From an uncultured Prochlorococcus sp. (lineage in GTDB: Bacteria; Cyanobacteriota; Cyanobacteriia; PCC-6307; Cyanobiaceae): DNA of 64,000 nt. Each line of letters begins with the position of its first letter. The first letter of the stretch is position 1. Shown here piece by piece: positions 39,616-51,477 of this stretch. Under the pieces are notes generated by a model, which did no database searches, was not told the DNA's origin, and worked only from the letters and a program-made list of their open reading frames with translations. The stretch spans positions 124,001 through 188,000 of the forward strand of contig CACGVZ010000001.1 in the NCBI GenBank assembly GCA_902576415.1, in the 5' to 3' direction. The translations under genes were made by a program, and so were the position numbers.

Positions 39616-39928
39616 ATATCTCGATAAAAAAATTTATTGAAATATGTTCTTACAATGTATATAAGTTACTTTGCTGTAAACTAATAAACTCTCAGTACTG
39701 TTTTCTGATCTATACAAATAACAAACAACTATATTCAAATAAAGAATGATTTAATAAATTAAAAGTAATTTTTTATGATTGATAATAAATTGAAATGAAC
39801 TTCTTTTCTGAAGATATTATCTTTAATAATTACAAAATCCTTAATTCCTGCATTTAAAACTTGTGCAGTTTCTGTAGAAAATAAATTTTAAATATTTATC
39901 AATTCAAATGGTTTGCTTTATAGATAAC

Positions 39929-41824
39929 TTACTCGACTGTGACACTTTTAGCTAAATTTCTTGGTTGATCCACATCAAGTCCTCTATGAGCTGCAATATG
40001 GTAACTCAATAGCTGCAAAGGGACTATATTAAGTAAAGGTGAAATCCATTCGTTGGAGGAAGGGATTTTCATTAAATAATCAAAAATTTCAGTACCCTTA
40101 CATTCAGGAGCTATCCCAATCAAATATGAATCTCTAGCTTTTGCTTCTTGAGCATTACTTATAACTTTATCAAAAACTTCACCAGGAGAGGCAATAGAAA
40201 TTACAGGTACCTTTTTATCTAACAAAGCTATTGGACCATGTTTCATTTCACCAGCTGGATAGCCAGCGGCATGTATGTAACTAATTTCTTTTAGTTTTAA
40301 TGCACCTTCAAGAGCAATAGGATAATTTATACCTCTTCCAAGAAAAATAACATCTTTAATATTAAAAAAGTCATGTGCTAGCTTTTCTGATGATTGATCA
40401 TGTTTATCAAGTAAATCTTCTAGTAATGGAGGAAGCTTGATGAGTTCTGTTATTAATTTTTCAATTTCATCTGAACTTTGACTACTTTTAATTTGAGCAA
40501 AGTGTATAGCCAATCCATAAAAAGAAAGTAATTGTGCAAAAAAAGTTTTTGTTGCTGCAACTCCGACTTCTATTCCTGCACAAATATCAATTATGTTTGA
40601 AACCTGCCTTCCTATAGAGCTCTCTTTTCTATTGGTTATTGCAATAAGATTAGGTTTGAATCTTTTATCTTTAATCAAAGACCTTCTTTTGATTTCCATA
40701 TCAATAGCTGCAATCGTATCAGCAGTTTCTCCAGATTGAGAAACTCCAATAGTTAATGTATTTGGTAGTAGTGGAGGAGGTGAGTAACGAAATTCACTAG
40801 CATAATAAACATTTGTAGGAATTCCTGAGAATTGCTCTAGTAAAAAACAACCGACCATTGCAGCGTGTTTACTTGTACCACAAGCAATAATTTCAATTCT
40901 CTCAATTGAATCAAAAAACTCTGTATCAAAAGGATACTTGATTTGATATTGGCCATTTTCTAAATTTTGTATAACATAGTTTTTCACCCAATTTTTTGCA
41001 GTATCGGGCTGATCATATATCTCTTTTAACATGAAGTGTTTGAAATTCATCTTATCAATTATTTGCTCTGAAACTTTTAAGGAAACAGGATTTCGATATT
41101 GTCTCTCGTTGTTTGAGTCATATATTTCTATTCCAAGGGGGGTTAATAAAGCTATTTCCTCATCTTCCATAGGAAGAATAATATTTGTAAAGTTTGCAAT
41201 AGCTGGAGTATCACTTGCACAAATAAATTCACCTTCGCCCAAACCAATAATCAAAGGTGCTTGTCTTCTTGCAACTACCAGAGAGGTTGGAGCACCAGCC
41301 CATAAAACCGCCAAGGCGTAAGATCCTTCTAAATCAGATATTACATTTCTTACAGCTACTAATAATGTTGAGCCATTATTCTCAAGTTTCAGTTTACTTA
41401 ATGTATTTAATTCTCTTTGAATTAAATGTGGAATTACCTCAGTATCTGTATCAGAATTAAAAGTTATTCCCTCTTTCTCTAATTTATTTTTTAAGTCTTG
41501 GAAATTTTCAATAATGCCATTTTGAACAACCGCTATTGCTCCTGAACTATCGGTATGAGGATGCGCATTTTTAACCTCAGGTTTACCATGAGTAGCCCAA
41601 CGAGTATGAGCTATACCCACAGTTCCTGGAATATTGTTTTCGTTAAGATGGACTCTTAAATTCTTGAGTTTCCCCTCCGCTTTGTTACAAATAATAGAGT
41701 TCGTTTGAGGATTAATAACTGCAATACCTGCGGAATCGTACCCTCTATATTCTAATTTTTCTAAACCATTCATTAATAATGGTAAAGCTTTTTTATAACC
41801 AGTTACAGCAACTATTCCACACAT
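39929..41824 (-). CDS. glmS: Glutamine--fructose-6-phosphate aminotransferase (isomerizing)
   Basis: 'MCGIVAVTGYKKALPLLMNGLEKLEYRGYDSAGIAV', 'HTRWATHGKP', 'SQSGETADTIAA', C-terminal 'DVDQPRNLAKSVTVE'. Confidence 0.99.
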   Translation of the reverse strand: MCGIVAVTGYKKALPLLMNGLEKLEYRGYDSAGIAVINPQTNSIICNKAEGKLKNLRVHLNENNIPGTVGIAHTRWATHGKPEVKNAHPHTDSSGAIAVVQNGIIENFQDLKNKLEKEGITFNSDTDTEVIPHLIQRELNTLSKLKLENNGSTLLVAVRNVISDLEGSYALAVLWAGAPTSLVVARRQAPLIIGLGEGEFICASDTPAIANFTNIILPMEDEEIALLTPLGIEIYDSNNERQYRNPVSLKVSEQIIDKMNFKHFMLKEIYDQPDTAKNWVKNYVIQNLENGQYQIKYPFDTEFFDSIERIEIIACGTSKHAAMVGCFLLEQFSGIPTNVYYASEFRYSPPPLLPNTLTIGVSQSGETADTIAAIDMEIKRRSLIKDKRFKPNLIAITNRKESSIGRQVSNIIDICAGIEVGVAATKTFFAQLLSFYGLAIHFAQIKSSQSSDEIEKLITELIKLPPLLEDLLDKHDQSSEKLAHDFFNIKDVIFLGRGINYPIALEGALKLKEISYIHAAGYPAGEMKHGPIALLDKKVPVISIASPGEVFDKVISNAQEAKARDSYLIGIAPECKGTEIFDYLMKIPSSNEWISPLLNIVPLQLLSYHIAAHRGLDVDQPRNLAKSVTVE

Positions 41825-41905
41825 ATAGTAAGTATTTTTTCAATTATATTGAAAAAAAATGAGTATTTATTAAATTATGGACTCTCTTAAAACTGCACTA
41901 TAAAT

Positions 41906-42175
<270 letters not shown>

Positions 42176-42284
42176 TTATATAATACTATTGTCTTACAAA
42201 GAAATTAAAAAAATTAAGATATGCTTCACTCTTGTTAACTCTAGGGCATAAAATCATATAGATAATTAGTAAATTCCATAAACT

Positions 42285-42524
42285 ATGTCACAAGAAATTC
42301 TTGAAAAAGTCTGTTCTATTGTTTCAGAACAATTAAGTGTTGAAGCAGGAGAGGTAAAATCAGACTCAAATTTCCAAAATGATTTAGGTGCAGATTCTCT
42401 TGATACCGTTGAATTAGTAATGGCTCTTGAAGAAGCATTTGATATTGAAATCCCTGATGAAGCAGCAGAAGGAATCGCAACTGTTGGTGATGCAGTAAAA
42501 TTCATCGAAGAAAAAAAAGGATAA
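42285..42524 (+). CDS. acpP: Acyl carrier protein
   Basis: '[47 protein letters not shown]'. Confidence 0.98.
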   Translation: MSQEILEKVCSIVSEQLSVEAGEVKSDSNFQNDLGADSLDTVELVMALEEAFDIEIPDEAAEGIATVGDAVKFIEEKKG

Positions 42525-42530
42525 TAAAGA

Positions 42531-43775
42531 ATGCCAAACTTCCATCGAGTGGTTATTACCGGTATAGGAGCAGTAACTCCAATTGGTAATAACATTGATG
42601 AATATTTAGTCGGTCTTCAAACAGGTACTAATGGAGTATCAGATATTACTCTCTTTGATCCTGAACAACATCCTTGCAAATTTGCAGCAGAAGTTAAAAA
42701 TCTTCAATCTGGAAATTTTATAGAAGCTAAAGAATCCAAAAGATGGGATCGTTTTTCCCAGTTCGGAGTAATTGCTGCAAAGCAAGCCTTTAGTGATTCT
42801 GGACTTGAAATTACTGAAGCTAATTCATCAAGAATTGGAGTCATTATTGGCTCTGGTGTTGGAGGCTTACTAACTATGGAAAGTCAAGCTCAAATTCTTA
42901 GTCATAAAGGACCTAAAAGAGTAAGTCCATTTACAGTACCAATGATGATCCCAAATATGGCAACTGGGCTCGCTGCCATTGCTTTGGGCGCAAAAGGACC
43001 AAGTTCCTCTGTTTCAACTGCCTGTGCTGCCGGTTCGAATGCGATAGGAGATTCTTTTAGATTACTTCAACTTGGAAAAGCAGATGCAATGATCTGTGGA
43101 GGAGCAGAAGCAAGTATTACGCCTCTTGGAGTCGCTGGTTTTGCCAGTGCCAAAGCCCTTTCTTTTAGAAATGAAAGTCCTCAAACTGCTAGCAGACCTT
43201 TTGATGCAGAGAGAGATGGATTTGTTATTGGAGAGGGTTCTGGAATTCTTGTTTTAGAAACTTTAGAAAATGCACAAAAAAGAAATGCAAGAATTTATGC
43301 AGAAATAATTGGATATGGAACAACATGTGATGCTCATCACATTACTGCTCCATCTCCTGGAGGGGTTGGAGGCGCTGAAGCTATCAGACTAGCAATTGAA
43401 GACGCCTCTCTTAATCTTGAAAAAGTTGATTACATAAATGCGCACGGAACAAGTACATCAGCTAATGACAAAAATGAAACTTCTGCAATTAAATCCATAT
43501 TTAGAGACAGATCTTACCTCATTCCTGTAAGCTCTACTAAGTCGATGACTGGTCATCTCTTAGGAGGCTCAGGAGGTATAGAAGCTGTAGCTTGTATACT
43601 TTCTTTGACACATAATTTTATCCCTCCTACAATTAACTACGTCAATCCAGATCCTGAATGTGATCTAGATTATGTACCAAATAATGCAAGAGAAGCTCAA
43701 GTAGGAGTTGCTCTTTCAAATTCCTTCGGCTTTGGTGGTCATAATGTTTGCCTTGCTTTCAGCAAAATGAATTAA
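42531..43775 (+). CDS. fabF: 3-oxoacyl-[acyl-carrier-protein] synthase II
   Basis: '[15 protein letters not shown]', '[34 protein letters not shown]', '[16 protein letters not shown]', '[16 protein letters not shown]'. Confidence 0.98.
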   Translation: MPNFHRVVITGIGAVTPIGNNIDEYLVGLQTGTNGVSDITLFDPEQHPCKFAAEVKNLQSGNFIEAKESKRWDRFSQFGVIAAKQAFSDSGLEITEANSSRIGVIIGSGVGGLLTMESQAQILSHKGPKRVSPFTVPMMIPNMATGLAAIALGAKGPSSSVSTACAAGSNAIGDSFRLLQLGKADAMICGGAEASITPLGVAGFASAKALSFRNESPQTASRPFDAERDGFVIGEGSGILVLETLENAQKRNARIYAEIIGYGTTCDAHHITAPSPGGVGGAEAIRLAIEDASLNLEKVDYINAHGTSTSANDKNETSAIKSIFRDRSYLIPVSSTKSMTGHLLGGSGGIEAVACILSLTHNFIPPTINYVNPDPECDLDYVPNNAREAQVGVALSNSFGFGGHNVCLAFSKMN

Positions 43776-43818
43776 AGACAACCAATTCTGTATTTCCAAC
43801 TTAACTTTTTTTAAAACA

Positions 43819-45825
43819 ATGGTCGCTGCATCTGTTTCATTAGAATCACTTTGTGTAAATAGTATAAGAATGCTTGCTGTAGATGCAGTAAATAAATCTA
43901 ATAGTGGACATCCTGGACTGCCAATGGGGTGCGCTCCTATGGGTTATGCATTATGGCAAAACATCCTTAATCACAACCCCAATAATCCAAAATGGTTCAA
44001 TAGGGACCGTTTTGTATTATCAGCTGGTCATGGCTGTATGCTGTTGTATTCATTGCTTCATCTAACAGGATATAAATCAGTTTCTATAGAAGATATCAAA
44101 GAATTTAGACAATGGGGATCGAAAACTCCTGGACATCCAGAAACATTCGAAACTGAGGGAGTTGAAGTTACAGCTGGGCCTCTCGGAGCTGGAATTTCTA
44201 ATGCAGTTGGTTTAGCAATAGCTGAGACTCACTTAGCAGCTAAATTCAATAAACCCGATTGTAATATCGTTGATCACTATACTTACGTCATTATGGGTGA
44301 TGGCTGTAATCAAGAAGGTATTGCATCAGAGGCTTGCTCATTAGCTGGTCATCTTAAACTTGGAAAATTAATTGCACTATATGACGATAATCAAATTACA
44401 ATTGATGGTCGAACCGATGTTTCTTTTACTGAAGATGTTTTAAAAAGATACGAAGCTTATGGATGGCACGTACAACATGTTGAGGATGGAAATCATGATG
44501 TTAAGGGAATAACTACAGCTATTGAGAAAGCAAAATTAATTACAGATAAGCCTTCAATTATCAAAATATCTACAACCATTGGCTATGGTTCTCCTAATAA
44601 ATCAGACACTGCTGGAATTCATGGGGCGGCTGTTGGAGAAGAAGAAGCTGCATTAACTAGAGATTTTCTAAATTGGGATTATCCTCCATTTGAAATACCA
44701 GATGAAGTATATGCGCATTTTAGAAAATCAATAAACAAAGGAGAAAACTTAGAGAAAGAATGGGATTCTAAATTTGAAGAATATCAAAAAAAATACCCTT
44801 CTGAAGGAGCTGAGTTAAACAGAATGTTAAAAGGCCAATTACCTGATAATTGGGATTCAGATCTCCCATCTTATACACCTGATGATAAAGGATTAGCTAC
44901 CAGAAAGCATTCACAAATATGTTTAGGCGCACTTGGTCCCAACCTGCCTGAATTAATTGGTGGATCAGCAGATTTAACTCACTCAAACTACACAGATATT
45001 AAGGGAGAGACTGGATCATTCCAGCCTCATAGCCCTGAAAAGAGATATTTACATTTTGGCGTAAGAGAGCATGCTATGGCAGCCATACTTAATGGTATTG
45101 CTTATCACAATAGTGGACTTATTCCTTATGGTGGAACCTTCCTTGTCTTCGCTGATTATATGCGAGGTTCAATGAGACTTTCCGCACTTAGCGAATTAGG
45201 AGTAATCTATGTATTAACCCATGATTCAATTGGTGTAGGCGAAGACGGTCCAACACATCAACCTATTGAAACTATCCCTTCTCTTCGTGCAATGCCTAAC
45301 ATGCTAGTTTTCAGACCAGGAGATGGAAATGAGACAAGTGGAGCTTATAAGCTTGCTATCCAAAATCGAAAAAGACCTTCTGCACTCTGTTTGAGTAGAC
45401 AAGGTATGCCTAATCAGGAAAATACTTCAATTGACAAAGTTGCATTAGGAGGATACGTAGTTTCTGATTGCGAAGGAAAACCAGATTTGATATTCATTGG
45501 TACTGGAAGTGAACTAAATCTTTGCATCGAAGCAAGTAAAGAGATATCAAACTTGGGTAAAAAAACCAGGGTTGTCTCTATGCCTTGCGTTGAACTTTTC
45601 GAAGAACAAGAAGAATCTTACAAAGAAAGTGTTTTGCCTAGTAGTGTTACAAAGAGAGTTGTAGTAGAAGCTGCCCATTCATTTGGTTGGCATAAATATA
45701 CAGGTTTTGATGGGATTTGTATTACTATGGATAGATTTGGTGCATCAGCACCTGGTGGAGAATGTATGAACAATTTTGGATTTACAGTTGAAAACGTTGT
45801 AAAAAGGACAAAAGAAATTTTATAA
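43819..45825 (+). CDS. tktA: Transketolase
   Basis: '[19 protein letters not shown]', '[21 protein letters not shown]', '[13 protein letters not shown]', '[22 protein letters not shown]', '[20 protein letters not shown]'. Confidence 0.99.
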   Translation: MVAASVSLESLCVNSIRMLAVDAVNKSNSGHPGLPMGCAPMGYALWQNILNHNPNNPKWFNRDRFVLSAGHGCMLLYSLLHLTGYKSVSIEDIKEFRQWGSKTPGHPETFETEGVEVTAGPLGAGISNAVGLAIAETHLAAKFNKPDCNIVDHYTYVIMGDGCNQEGIASEACSLAGHLKLGKLIALYDDNQITIDGRTDVSFTEDVLKRYEAYGWHVQHVEDGNHDVKGITTAIEKAKLITDKPSIIKISTTIGYGSPNKSDTAGIHGAAVGEEEAALTRDFLNWDYPPFEIPDEVYAHFRKSINKGENLEKEWDSKFEEYQKKYPSEGAELNRMLKGQLPDNWDSDLPSYTPDDKGLATRKHSQICLGALGPNLPELIGGSADLTHSNYTDIKGETGSFQPHSPEKRYLHFGVREHAMAAILNGIAYHNSGLIPYGGTFLVFADYMRGSMRLSALSELGVIYVLTHDSIGVGEDGPTHQPIETIPSLRAMPNMLVFRPGDGNETSGAYKLAIQNRKRPSALCLSRQGMPNQENTSIDKVALGGYVVSDCEGKPDLIFIGTGSELNLCIEASKEISNLGKKTRVVSMPCVELFEEQEESYKESVLPSSVTKRVVVEAAHSFGWHKYTGFDGICITMDRFGASAPGGECMNNFGFTVENVVKRTKEIL

Positions 45826-45838
45826 ATAAATTTTTTTA

Positions 45839-47209
45839 CTACACTGAAGTCCTAGATTCTTTAATTTTATCTTTTAACTCATCAAGAGATTCATCAGAAA
45901 TTTTTGAATTCATGGGGCAATGTTTTGGTCCACACATTGAACAAAACTCGGCCTTTTTAAAGATTTCTTCAGGCAGTGTCTCGTCATGGTACTGCTTCGC
46001 TCTTTCGGGATCTAATGAAAGTGCGAATTGTTTGTTCCAATCAAAGTTGTACCTTGCATGACTAAGTTCGTCATCTCGATCACGCGCTCCAGCTCGATGT
46101 CTTGCTATATCAGCAGCATGAGCAGCTATTTTATAAGCAATTAATCCTTCTCTTACATCTTCTGCATTTGGTAGTCCGAGATGTTCTTTTGGGGTTACAT
46201 AACATAACATTGAAGTACCATACCAGCCTGCCATTGCCGCTCCTATAGCACTTGATATATGGTCATAACCTGGAGATATATCTGTTACTAATGGACCAAG
46301 TACATAAAAAGGAGCTTCTGAACATTCTTCCATTTGCTTCCTCACGTTAAACTCAATTTGATCCATGGGTACATGACCAGGACCCTCAACCATTACTTGG
46401 ACATTATGTTCCCACGCTCTTCGAGTAAGCTCGCCTAAGGTCTTCAATTCAGCTAACTGTGCATCATCAGATGCATCATGCAAACATCCTGGCCTGAGTG
46501 AATCTCCCAAAGAGAAAGTACAATCATATTTTTTAAAAATCTCACAAATATCATCAAACCTTGTATATAAGGGGTTTTGCTTAAAGTGATGAATCATCCA
46601 TTGAGCTAAGATACCTCCCCCTCTACTTACTATTCCAGTAATCCTACCTTTTACTTTAGGTAAATGCTCTATTAATAATCCAGCATGAATAGTTTGATAA
46701 TCTACACCTTGCTGGCAATGTTTTTCGATAATATGCAGAAAATCATCTTCAGTTAGTCTATCTATAGATCCATGTACACTTTCTAAAGCTTGATAAACGG
46801 GAACTGTTCCTATTGGAACAGGAGATTCCTGAATAATTGCTTGACGAACTTCATCTAAATTTACTCCTCCTGTAGAAAGATCCATAACTGTATCAGCTCC
46901 ATATTTAACGGCTAGCTTGAGCTTCTCTACTTCTTCATTGATATCACTTGCATTAGGTGAAGCACCAATATTGGCATTAACTTTGCATCTAGAAGCGATA
47001 CCTATAGACATTGGCTCAAGATTCAAATGATTAATATTAGCTGGAATAATCAATCTTCCTCTTGCTACTTCTTCCATTATTAAAGAAGAGGGTAGATTTT
47101 CTTTTTTAGCAACGAAGTCCATTTCTTCAGTAATATGTCCGTTTCTCGCAAAATTCATCTGAGTTACATTATCTTTCCCAAGACGAGGTTTAATCCAGGA
47201 ACTTCTCAT
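45839..47209 (-). CDS. thiC: Phosphomethylpyrimidine synthase
   Basis: '[11 protein letters not shown]', '[17 protein letters not shown]', '[46 protein letters not shown]', '[14 protein letters not shown]'. Confidence 0.99.
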   Translation of the reverse strand: MRSSWIKPRLGKDNVTQMNFARNGHITEEMDFVAKKENLPSSLIMEEVARGRLIIPANINHLNLEPMSIGIASRCKVNANIGASPNASDINEEVEKLKLAVKYGADTVMDLSTGGVNLDEVRQAIIQESPVPIGTVPVYQALESVHGSIDRLTEDDFLHIIEKHCQQGVDYQTIHAGLLIEHLPKVKGRITGIVSRGGGILAQWMIHHFKQNPLYTRFDDICEIFKKYDCTFSLGDSLRPGCLHDASDDAQLAELKTLGELTRRAWEHNVQVMVEGPGHVPMDQIEFNVRKQMEECSEAPFYVLGPLVTDISPGYDHISSAIGAAMAGWYGTSMLCYVTPKEHLGLPNAEDVREGLIAYKIAAHAADIARHRAGARDRDDELSHARYNFDWNKQFALSLDPERAKQYHDETLPEEIFKKAEFCSMCGPKHCPMNSKISDESLDELKDKIKESRTSV

Positions 47210-47254
47210 AATTTATAAATTTTTAAATGTGTTATTACTAAAGTTTGATCAAAT

Positions 47255-47340
47255 TTCCACTTCCCTGCATCAAGATTAATGATTCAGGTTCAAAGGGTAT
47301 GATCTCAGCTAAGTTAAATTTCTTAGCACCCCTAGTATTA
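47255..47340 (-). promoter_or_regulatory. TPP riboswitch (THI element) in the thiC leader
   Basis: Minus strand reads ACTAGGGGTGCTAAGAAATTTAACTTAGCTGAGATCATACCCTTTGAACCTGAATCATTAATCTTGATGCAGGGAAGTGG. Matches the GGGGTGC / GCTGAGA-ATACCC / GAACCTGA / GCAGGGAAG core; P3 stem GCTAAG-CTTAGC is intact. Confidence 0.93.
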
Positions 47341-47405
47341 ATCTTATTAATAGCTCTTTTCTAAAAAATAGTCATCAAATGTTGAGTAAAAAAGATAAAA
47401 GAATT

Positions 47406-47621
47406 TTATTTAACTTTTTGATAAGACTTTATTTTTTTTAAAATAGTTTTCCTTTCCAAACGTCTTCTGACATTTTTCTCTAAAATTATTGTGATCCCCA
47501 TTAAACCGATAGGTAAATAAAAAATCTTCTTATTATCGCTCCTAAATATTAAGCCAACAGCTGATATAAAAATCATTAAAGGTGCCACAAAAGACAACAT
47601 AAATTTTTTATTGACAATCAT
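47406..47621 (-). CDS. Small conserved membrane protein (DUF3188-like)
   Basis: 71 aa, two hydrophobic segments and a basic C-terminus; its start overlaps the upstream amidohydrolase stop (47618-47621). Confidence 0.6.
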   Translation of the reverse strand: MIVNKKFMLSFVAPLMIFISAVGLIFRSDNKKIFYLPIGLMGITIILEKNVRRRLERKTILKKIKSYQKVK

Positions 47622-48802
47622 TTATTAATTGAATTAATTATTTCATTATTTAATTTTACAATGGATTCTGTAATCACTTTAATTCCAATAGCAATAGCTC
47701 TTTCATCTGGATCAAATGTAGAACTATGTAGAGGAGCACATTTATTTGAACCAGAAACACCTAGTCTAAACATAGCTCCAGGGGTCTCTTGCAAAAACTC
47801 AGCGAAATCTTCAGCACCCAATGATGGTTTTTGTAATTCGATAACATTCTCTTTACCCAAAACCTTAATTCCAGAATCTCTTAGTACTCTATTAATTTCA
47901 AAATTATTTTGAACTGGTGGAGTAATTTCTCTAAACAATACTTTTGCATCAGCTCCGCAACTATTAGCTAAAGACGATATATTTTTGCTGAGCCAATTTC
48001 CAATATTCTTAAATATTTTAAGATTAGTGCATCTAACTGTACCAATTAAATTTACCTTTTCAGCAAGAACATTAAATGCATTGCCACCGCTAATTTTACC
48101 AAAAGTTATTACAACAGGATCTAAAGGATCTAACTGCCGCGTTATTAATTCTTGAATTCCAGAAATAACTTTAGAAGCCACCCAAATAGCATCAACCCCT
48201 TCATGTGGTCGAGCACCGTGGCCTGATTTTCCTTTTATCTCTACCTTGAGTTCTCCGGCAGCTGCGGTTAGACTTCCCTCTTTAATCCCAATAGTGCCTA
48301 GAGCTAAATCAGGGTAGACATGAACACCTAAAATACAGTTTAAACCTCTAGTTGCGCCGTCCTTAATCATCCATCGAGCGCCACTCGCAATTTCTTCTGC
48401 GGGCTGAAAAATTATCCTAGTACCAAAATTAAGTTTTAAATCCTTTACAATTTTTGCTACACCTAATCCAATTGATATATGCAAATCATGACCACAGGCA
48501 TGCATAACACCATCTACTTTTGAAGAAAAACTTAATTTAGTCTCTTCAAAAATTGGTAAAGCATCCATATCCACTCTTATACCTATTATTCCTTTATCTA
48601 AGGGGCCGAAATCAGCTATAATTCCAGTCCTGCCTATAGATTCTGAAACAGTCCAACCAATATTTTTTAAATAACCGCTTATCAAAATCGCTGTTTGATT
48701 TTCAAGACCACTTAATTCCGGATGTGCATGAATATGTCTTCTTAAGTTAATTAATTCATCATTAAAAGAATCAATCTTTTTAAAAAGCTGTTCTCTATTC
48801 AT
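47618..48802 (-). CDS. M20-family amidohydrolase / aminoacylase (hippurate hydrolase-like)
   Basis: 'LRRHIHAHPELSG', 'DMDALPIFE', 'HACGHDLHISIGLG', 'IFQPAEE', 'GKSGHGARPHEGVDAI', 'GAEDFAEFLQETPGAMFRLG'. Confidence 0.95.
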   Translation of the reverse strand: MNREQLFKKIDSFNDELINLRRHIHAHPELSGLENQTAILISGYLKNIGWTVSESIGRTGIIADFGPLDKGIIGIRVDMDALPIFEETKLSFSSKVDGVMHACGHDLHISIGLGVAKIVKDLKLNFGTRIIFQPAEEIASGARWMIKDGATRGLNCILGVHVYPDLALGTIGIKEGSLTAAAGELKVEIKGKSGHGARPHEGVDAIWVASKVISGIQELITRQLDPLDPVVITFGKISGGNAFNVLAEKVNLIGTVRCTNLKIFKNIGNWLSKNISSLANSCGADAKVLFREITPPVQNNFEINRVLRDSGIKVLGKENVIELQKPSLGAEDFAEFLQETPGAMFRLGVSGSNKCAPLHSSTFDPDERAIAIGIKVITESIVKLNNEIINSINK

Positions 48803-48805
48803 TAC

Positions 48806-49606
48806 TTATTTTAAATCGATAAATTTCATTAAATCTTTAGTTGGTTTTGGAGGCCATCTTCTCACTTTTAATAACCACTCCTCATCACTATACCTTGGAT
48901 CCAACTCAGTTACTGCAATCCAATTACTCTCTGCCTTACCAAATTCACCCTTGGACCAATTCAAAGCTGTTAAAGCTGCCCTAGCATCTGCAAAAGTTGG
49001 ATAACGTCTAATTAATTTTTTTAATTCTTTTTCTGATTCATCAATACTACCCAACTGGTAATCTGCTAAAGCCATACTAGACCTTGCCATAGCAAATCCT
49101 GGATTATATAAAGCAGCTTTAGAAAATAAATCTCTTGCTATTTCCCATTGTGAAGTAGAGCCTTCAACATTAGCCAAATTATATAATGCAGAGAAATTTT
49201 GACTATCTTGCGAAATTACAAACATATAATCTTTTTTTGCTTGAGACCATAAACCCAATGCTTCTTCTGCTATGCCTCTATTAATGTAGGGATCAATTTC
49301 ACTAGGATTCAGACTTATTGCATTATTTTGGTCATCTATAGATCCCTCTAGATCTCCAATTACAAGTCTTACATTTCCTCTATTACTAAAACCTGCAGCA
49401 TCATCAGGATAATAATCTAAATAGCGATTCCATTCTTGTAAAGCAAGCTTAAATTGTCCTCCTGAACTTAAATCTAATGCATTTTTAAAAAAATCCTCTC
49501 TGGAAGATAATGAATAGGATGGTGCAATATAAAAAATATTGACTAAAACAAATATTAATAACAAACAAACCTTTACTTTTTTAAAAATTAGCATTTTCTG
49601 AATCAA
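48806..49606 (-). CDS. TPR-repeat protein with N-terminal signal peptide/anchor
   Basis: Hydrophobic N-terminus; repeats '[74 protein letters not shown]'. Confidence 0.88.
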   Translation of the reverse strand: MIQKMLIFKKVKVCLLLIFVLVNIFYIAPSYSLSSREDFFKNALDLSSGGQFKLALQEWNRYLDYYPDDAAGFSNRGNVRLVIGDLEGSIDDQNNAISLNPSEIDPYINRGIAEEALGLWSQAKKDYMFVISQDSQNFSALYNLANVEGSTSQWEIARDLFSKAALYNPGFAMARSSMALADYQLGSIDESEKELKKLIRRYPTFADARAALTALNWSKGEFGKAESNWIAVTELDPRYSDEEWLLKVRRWPPKPTKDLMKFIDLK

Positions 49607-50636
49607 TGTACTTTTTAGCTAAATCAGTAAGCAATCTTCCTCGATGAGTTCTAATGAGAAAACCAATTTGAATGAGATATGGCTCGATTACAAATTCTAT
49701 CATTGATGAATCTTCGCCCAAACCTGCTGCGATTGAATCGAGTCCAGTTGGAATATTATTTAAATTTAAGAAGGATAAATATTGTCTATCTAAAGAATCC
49801 AATCCTTTTTTATCTATTTGATAAGAATTTAAAGCTTTTGTCAATAAATTTATTGAGATAAAATTAGTTTCATTTACAACTTGAGCATAATCTCTAACTC
49901 GTCTTAATAATCTTAAAGCAATTCTTGGAGTCCCTCTAGACATCTCTGCTAAATTGTAGGATGCTTCATCATCTAAATTTAGGTTTATTAATCGAGCAAA
50001 ATTAATAATTATTTGTTTTAGTTCATCATTAGTATAAACTTCAATTTTCTGGGATATTCCAAATCGATCTCTTAGAGGGGGACTAATTGAAGCTAATTTT
50101 GTAGTTGCGCCAATTAGGGTAAATTTAGGAAGATTAATTGTTCTACAACGTGCTCCTCTATTAGCTCCCATAGTTAAATCGAGTCTAAAATCCTCCATTG
50201 CAGAATATAACAATTCCTCAGTCAACCTATTTAATCGATGTATTTCATCTATAAATAAAACTTCACCTTCTTTTAATCCAAGCAATAATCCTACAATATC
50301 TCTAGGTCTTTCAATTGCAGGGGCAGTGGCTATTCTACATTTTGTATTCATTTCATGGGCTATCAAAAAAGCGAGGGTAGTCTTACCCAATCCAGGCTGT
50401 CCATATAAAAGAATATGTTCTAAAGGTTCTTTCCTATAAATTGAAGCATCAATAGCTATTTTTAAAGAAGACTTAAGTTTTTCTTGGCCAATAAATTCTT
50501 GAAGAGTAACTGGTCGAGCCAAGTTCAGATTATTATTTCTTTTTTCTTCTGAAATGATTTTTGAATCAACTAGCCTGAGCTCTTTTTTTTGAAGAGAAAA
50601 ATCATTATCGCCTACATTAGAAGAAATTATTGCCAT
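49581..50636 (-). CDS. ruvB: Holliday junction branch migration helicase RuvB
   Basis: '[22 protein letters not shown]', '[21 protein letters not shown]', '[24 protein letters not shown]', '[21 protein letters not shown]'. Confidence 0.98.
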   Translation of the reverse strand: MAIISSNVGDNDFSLQKKELRLVDSKIISEEKRNNNLNLARPVTLQEFIGQEKLKSSLKIAIDASIYRKEPLEHILLYGQPGLGKTTLAFLIAHEMNTKCRIATAPAIERPRDIVGLLLGLKEGEVLFIDEIHRLNRLTEELLYSAMEDFRLDLTMGANRGARCRTINLPKFTLIGATTKLASISPPLRDRFGISQKIEVYTNDELKQIIINFARLINLNLDDEASYNLAEMSRGTPRIALRLLRRVRDYAQVVNETNFISINLLTKALNSYQIDKKGLDSLDRQYLSFLNLNNIPTGLDSIAAGLGEDSSMIEFVIEPYLIQIGFLIRTHRGRLLTDLAKKYIDSENANF

Positions 50637-50688
50637 AATAAAAGGTTAATTGCAATTGTTCTGAGTAGAAAGATTTTTTACAACTAAA

Positions 50689-51183
50689 ATGGCAAAAAAT
50701 TCAAACAAAGTTCAAAAAGTTACTAAAAAAGAAAATATTTTTAAACGTCTAGCTGATAATAGATATGCAAAATATCAATATGAAATATCTGAAACAATCG
50801 AAGCTGGAATTGAACTTTTAGGGACTGAAGTAAAGTCGATTAGGAACGGAAAGGCAAATTTAAGAGATGGGTACTGTTCATTTAGAGATGGTGAGATTTT
50901 ATTGTTAAATGTTCACATTTCACCACATAAAAATGTGGGTTCTTATTTTAATCATGATCCCCTAAGAAATCGAAAGTTGCTACTGCACAAAAAAGAAATA
51001 ATAAAACTGAAATCCAATATCGAAAAAAAAGGAATGACTATTGTTCCATTATCTCTTTATTTAAAAGGCTCATGGATAAAACTAACTATTGGAGTCGGTA
51101 AAGGTAAGAAATTACATGACAAAAGACAATCTGAAAAACAGAAAAATATAAAAAGAGAGATCAACTCCGCCTTAAAAAGATAA
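50689..51183 (+). CDS. smpB: SsrA-binding protein SmpB
   Basis: '[50 protein letters not shown]', '[24 protein letters not shown]'. Confidence 0.97.
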   Translation: MAKNSNKVQKVTKKENIFKRLADNRYAKYQYEISETIEAGIELLGTEVKSIRNGKANLRDGYCSFRDGEILLLNVHISPHKNVGSYFNHDPLRNRKLLLHKKEIIKLKSNIEKKGMTIVPLSLYLKGSWIKLTIGVGKGKKLHDKRQSEKQKNIKREINSALKR

Positions 51184-51202
51184 AATTATTGATCTGTGTT
51201 TA

Positions 51203-51448
51203 TCAATCTAAACTAACTGAACTTGGAGGAGGGGAAGGATCTGGATCAGCGATAAGCATATGCTGTAATACAGTTTCGGGTCTCTCGCTATCTCTCCATC
51301 TAATTTTATATGCAGGCATTTTTGTACCTCTACTAGTAGTTTGTTCTACCGGTTCAATAACCCATCCTCTTCTAGATCGGCCTTGAGGATTTCTTTTCAC
51401 TACTGCATCCGCGTGTTTGAAGCGGAAACCAACACGTTCACCACTCAT
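51203..51448 (-). CDS. Conserved hypothetical protein (81 aa)
   Basis: 'MSGERVGFRFKHADAVVKRNPQGRSRRGWVIEPVEQTTSRGTKMPAYKIRWRDSERPETVLQHMLIADPDPSPPPSS'; higher-complexity composition than the antisense ORF. Confidence 0.75.
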   Translation of the reverse strand: MSGERVGFRFKHADAVVKRNPQGRSRRGWVIEPVEQTTSRGTKMPAYKIRWRDSERPETVLQHMLIADPDPSPPPSSVSLD

Positions 51449-51477
51449 TTAAAAAAATTCGTATTGGATTAATTTTA

